The notes below the pieces were generated by a model, which was not told the origin of the DNA, searched no databases, and worked only from the letters and a program-made list of their open reading frames with translations. From Selenomonadales bacterium 4137-cl (GTDB taxonomy: Bacteria > Bacillota > Negativicutes > Sporomusales > UBA7701), in NCBI GenBank assembly GCA_032334055.1, contig JAUOZS010000001.1:3620001-3684000 (forward strand): DNA of 64,000 nucleotides. Direction: 5' to 3'. This document shows, piece by piece, positions 61,198 through 64,000 of the stretch. The stretch's first letter is position 1, and the number at the start of each line of letters is the position of its first letter. The position numbers and the translations under genes are program-made.

Positions 61198-62619
61198 CTA
61201 CCTGCCGGGCTTGCGCCCGGCAATCCCCGGGCGGGTGAGAGCGCCCGGTTCGAAGACGGCATCCATGGCCTCATCGTCCAGAATTTCCTGCTCCCTGACG
61301 ATGTCGCTGACCGGCCGGCCGGTGACGAAAGCCTCGCGGGCCACGCCGGTGGCCCGATCATAGCCGATATGGGGTACAAGGGCAGTGACCGCGGCCAGAC
61401 TGGTGTCGAACAGGTCCCGGCAGTGTTCGGCGCGGGCGGTTATCCCCTTTATGCACAGATCACCGAACATGACCGCAGTGTTGGTCAGAAGTTCCATTGC
61501 TCCCAGCAGGTGGTGAGCGACAAGGGGGAGGAAGGCGTTCAGCTCGAGTTGGCCCGACTGCGCGGCCAGGGTTATGGCCAAGTCGGCGGCGATCACGTGA
61601 AAGGCTGCCTGGTTGACGGCCTCGGCGATTACCGGGTTGACCTTGCCCGGCATTATGGAAGAGCCGGCCTGCCGCTCGGGGAGCACGATTTCACCCAGCC
61701 CGGCGCGAGGCCCCGAGGACAATAGGCGGAGATCGTGGGCAATTTTGCCGAGATTGACGGCCATGGTTTTGACCAGGCCGGAAACTTCGACAAAAACGTC
61801 CGCATTCTGGGTGACGTCGACCATGTTTTCGGCCCTGGCCAGCCCGATACGGGCATACTGACGGACCCGCTCGTTTATGGCGTGGATATATCTCGGTGGC
61901 GCGTTGAGACCGGTGCCTACAGCTGTGCCACCAAGATTGGTCTGGCGGAGGCGTTCTTCCACCTTGTAAAGGCGCCAGCGGTCGCGAGCGATCGCCTGCG
62001 CCCAGGCGCCGAATTCCTGGCCGAGCATTATCGGCAGCGCGTCCTGTAGTTGCGTGCGGCCCACCTTGATGACGCCGGCGAACTCAGCCTCTTTGGCCTG
62101 CAAATCCGCCTGGAGGGCGGCGCACGCCTCGCTAAGCGGCTGGAGCAGCCAGACGGCGGCGATCCTGAGAGCGGTGGGGTAAACATCGTTTGTGGATTGG
62201 TGGAGGTTCACGTGGTCGAGAGGGTGAACCGGGCCAGTCTTGCCCCCGGTAAGGAGTTCGTTCGCGCGACTGGCGAGAACCTCATTGACGTTCATGTTGG
62301 TGGAGGTGCCGGCCCCGCCCTGGAAGGCATCGACGACAAACTGATCGGCCAATCCGCCGGCGACGACTTCGTCGGCCGCCCGGACAATAGCGCGGGCGAC
62401 GTCGCCATCCAGAAAACCCTGCTCGCCGTTTACCTCGGCGGCGGCCTTCTTGATGAGGGCGAGAGCGGCGATCAGCCGGGGATGGACCCGGAAACCCGAA
62501 AGAGGGAAGTTCTCAACCGCCCGCAAGGTGTGGACGCCATAATACGCCTCGTCCGGCAGTTCGCGCTCTCCAAGCAAGTCCTTGTCGCGACGCAATCGGC
62601 TCACCTCCGTCGTGCGCAA
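61198..62619 (-). CDS. aspA: aspartate ammonia-lyase
   Basis: A 473-residue fumarase/aspartase enzyme with GSSIMPGKVNP (the catalytic SS loop, near residues 318-328), AGTSTNMNVNEV and HPLDHVNLHQSTND. It interconverts aspartate and fumarate plus ammonia. An aspA gene is a known companion of hydE-hydG-hydF in Clostridia, possibly linked to ammonia or amino acid metabolism in H-cluster synthesis. Confidence 0.94.
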   Translation of the reverse strand: MRTTEVSRLRRDKDLLGERELPDEAYYGVHTLRAVENFPLSGFRVHPRLIAALALIKKAAAEVNGEQGFLDGDVARAIVRAADEVVAGGLADQFVVDAFQGGAGTSTNMNVNEVLASRANELLTGGKTGPVHPLDHVNLHQSTNDVYPTALRIAAVWLLQPLSEACAALQADLQAKEAEFAGVIKVGRTQLQDALPIMLGQEFGAWAQAIARDRWRLYKVEERLRQTNLGGTAVGTGLNAPPRYIHAINERVRQYARIGLARAENMVDVTQNADVFVEVSGLVKTMAVNLGKIAHDLRLLSSGPRAGLGEIVLPERQAGSSIMPGKVNPVIAEAVNQAAFHVIAADLAITLAAQSGQLELNAFLPLVAHHLLGAMELLTNTAVMFGDLCIKGITARAEHCRDLFDTSLAAVTALVPHIGYDRATGVAREAFVTGRPVSDIVREQEILDDEAMDAVFEPGALTRPGIAGRKPGR

Positions 62620-62635
62620 TGTTTCACGTGAAACA
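62620..62635. promoter_or_regulatory. parS site (perfect)
   Basis: TGTTTCACGTGAAACA, the exact 16-base consensus bound by ParB, lies just after the parB stop and before aspA. Confidence 0.97.
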
Positions 62636-62636
62636 G

Positions 62637-63524
62637 TTATACCACCAGCGGACCGCGCGTCTTGGTCGCGGTGGCTGCCTCCGGCACGATTAATGCCTCG
62701 ATAATGCGTTCAAGGTCATCAGGCGAGTAAAATTCGATTTCAATTTTACTGCGCATTTTCCCCGGTTTGATCTTGACCTGGGTGCCGAGGGCCATCTTTA
62801 GGCGTTCTTCGGCTTCGGCCAGGAATATCTCCCGGTTCTCCTGTTTTTTTGGTTTTGGCGGCCGTGGCGAGTTGAGCAGACGGCGGACCAGTTCCTCGGC
62901 GTCGCGTGCCGACAGCTCACCCTCGATGATGCTGTCAGCGGCTTCCTCCTGCAGTTCGGCGTTTTCCAGGGCGAGCAGCGGTCGGACCTGCCCCGTCGTC
63001 AATGTTCCACGTGAAACATATTCCTGGACAGCCGGAGCGAGATTAAGGAGACGAACGGTGTTGGCGATCAGCGGACGACTGCGGCCGATTTTACGGGCCA
63101 CTTCCTCCTGGGTAAGGGCGAATTCCTCCATCAACCGTTTAAAGGCGAGCGCTTCTTCGATCGGGTTGAGGTTTTCCCGTTGAAGGTTCTCAATCAGGGC
63201 GATTTCGGTCATCTCTCCATCGCTGTATTCCCTGACGACAGCGGGGATTACCTGCAGGCCTACCATCTGGGCAGCCCGCCAGCGGCGTTCACCGGCGACC
63301 AGCTCATAGCCGGTCGGCGTCTTGCGGACGAGAATGGGTTGGATAACGCCGTGCTGCTTTATGGACTGAGCAAGCTCGGTCAGCGCGCCCTCGTCGAAAA
63401 CCCGCCGCGGCTGAAACCTGTTGGGGACGATGGCCTTTACCGCAATTTCGTCGCGCGGCTCGTCCTCGCCGGGAGCAAAAAAGGCGCCCAAGCCGCGCCC
63501 TAAGCCTCGTTTAGTCATCGCCAA
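62637..63524 (-). CDS. parB: chromosome partitioning protein ParB (Spo0J)
   Basis: A 295-residue ParB. It has the CTPase/N-engagement region with [13 protein letters not shown] and [14 protein letters not shown], a parS-binding helix-turn-helix ([26 protein letters not shown]), and a C-terminal dimerisation domain. It loads SMC and spreads from parS near the origin. The start overlaps parA by 14 bases. Confidence 0.97.
   Translation of the reverse strand: MAMTKRGLGRGLGAFFAPGEDEPRDEIAVKAIVPNRFQPRRVFDEGALTELAQSIKQHGVIQPILVRKTPTGYELVAGERRWRAAQMVGLQVIPAVVREYSDGEMTEIALIENLQRENLNPIEEALAFKRLMEEFALTQEEVARKIGRSRPLIANTVRLLNLAPAVQEYVSRGTLTTGQVRPLLALENAELQEEAADSIIEGELSARDAEELVRRLLNSPRPPKPKKQENREIFLAEAEERLKMALGTQVKIKPGKMRSKIEIEFYSPDDLERIIEALIVPEAATATKTRGPLVV
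63003..63018. promoter_or_regulatory. parS site within parB (one mismatch)
   Basis: TGTTCCACGTGAAACA differs from the consensus at one base and lies inside the parB coding sequence, as in other Firmicutes. Confidence 0.9.
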
Positions 63525-64000
63525 TCACCTCTTTCGCCAGGTCGAAGTACACTTCCGCCCCTTTGGACTTGGGGTCGTATTTGATAACCGGCTGGCCGTG
63601 ACTCGGCGCCTCGCTCAGTCGAACGTTGCGGGGAATAATGGTCTGATAAACCTTGTGGCGCAGATGGCTCTTCACCTCGTCGACGACTTGGATGGAAAGA
63701 TTGGTGCGGGCGTCGAACATCGTCAATACGACCCCTTCGAGGGTTAGGCCCGGGTTGAGATTCTTCTGGACAAGGGAGATGGTGTTCATCAGTTGGGTCA
63801 GTCCTTCAAGGGCGTAGAACTCGCACTGGATGGGAATGATTACTGAGTTAGCGGCCGTAAGCGCATTAATGGTCAGTAGGCCGAGCGACGGCGGGCAGTC
63901 GATGATTACATAGTCGAATTCGTATTTTGCTTTATCGATCGCTTTCTTGAGACGAGTCTCTCTCGATAGCACCGAGACGAGTTCGATCTCGGCGCCAGCC
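63511..64000 (-). CDS. parA: chromosome partitioning ATPase ParA (Soj), C-terminal part
   Basis: The frame runs off the right edge of the window, so only the C-terminal 162 residues are seen. They include [18 protein letters not shown] (Walker A' partner region) and [19 protein letters not shown], typical of Soj. The N-terminal P-loop lies outside. It works with ParB in origin segregation and, in B. subtilis, in DnaA control. Confidence 0.96.
   Translation of the reverse strand, partial: AGAEIELVSVLSRETRLKKAIDKAKYEFDYVIIDCPPSLGLLTINALTAANSVIIPIQCEFYALEGLTQLMNTISLVQKNLNPGLTLEGVVLTMFDARTNLSIQVVDEVKSHLRHKVYQTIIPRNVRLSEAPSHGQPVIKYDPKSKGAEVYFDLAKEVIGDD

Overview
The window looks like chromosome near the replication origin of an anaerobic, spore-forming, high-GC Firmicute, most likely Negativicutes (Sporomusaceae-like). 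The reasons are a parA/parB pair with two parS sites, conserved Firmicute origin-flank genes (yyaC, ychF, rpsF-ssb-rpsR), a sporulation gene, and a selenium- and hydrogenase-based anaerobic lifestyle. The taxonomic call is inference. No tRNA, rRNA, IS element or CRISPR array was seen.

Left part (1-9.8 kb): the 3' end of a PAS-GGDEF-HD-GYP c-di-GMP enzyme, an MFS exporter divergent from an AraC regulator, an EamA permease, a lipoprotein, a DJ-1/PfpI protein, and a three-gene NADH-dehydrogenase-like module (NuoE, NuoF and a NuoG-type iron-sulfur fragment) with no catalytic hydrogenase or formate dehydrogenase subunit.

Centre-left (9.8-32.2 kb): what reads as a complete nicotinate fermentation cluster of the Eubacterium barkeri type, all on the minus strand. 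It holds nicotinate dehydrogenase (ndhS, ndhL, ndhM, with ndhF displaced to the far end), 6-hydroxynicotinate reductase, enamidase, 2-(hydroxymethyl)glutarate dehydrogenase and dehydratase, B12-dependent 2-methyleneglutarate mutase with a MutL/GlmL-type partner, methylitaconate isomerase, dimethylmaleate hydratase, dimethylmalate lyase and a transporter. Two extra genes, a UPF0280 (ApbE-like) and an AA_synth-family gene, sit inside it. A good sigma-54 promoter lies before ndhS. A soluble chemoreceptor, a methyltransferase and a sigma-54 activator with a duplicated sensor domain lie upstream.

Centre-right (32.2-52 kb): rpsF-ssb-rpsR, ychF, a selenium block (DUF3343, yedF, and selD with an in-frame UGA selenocysteine codon) joined to an MscS channel and DUF951, a metal exporter, a branched-chain amino acid ABC transporter, and a split glutamate synthase. 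Three known riboswitch classes are recognisable by eye: a ZTP switch before an unknown zinc-ribbon gene, a Ni/Co switch before the cation exporter, and a ykkC-family (probably ppGpp) switch before glutamate synthase. The two liv transcripts carry long structured leaders that I could not assign.

Right part (52-64 kb): selB-selA, yyaC, two UPF0180-type genes, bactofilin, an M23 endopeptidase, DUF4446, a cysteine desulfurase-like gene, hydF, aspA, then parB and the 3' part of parA. Selenium links the regions: SelD, YedF and SelAB would supply selenium both for selenocysteine and, by analogy with E. barkeri, for the labile selenium of nicotinate dehydrogenase.
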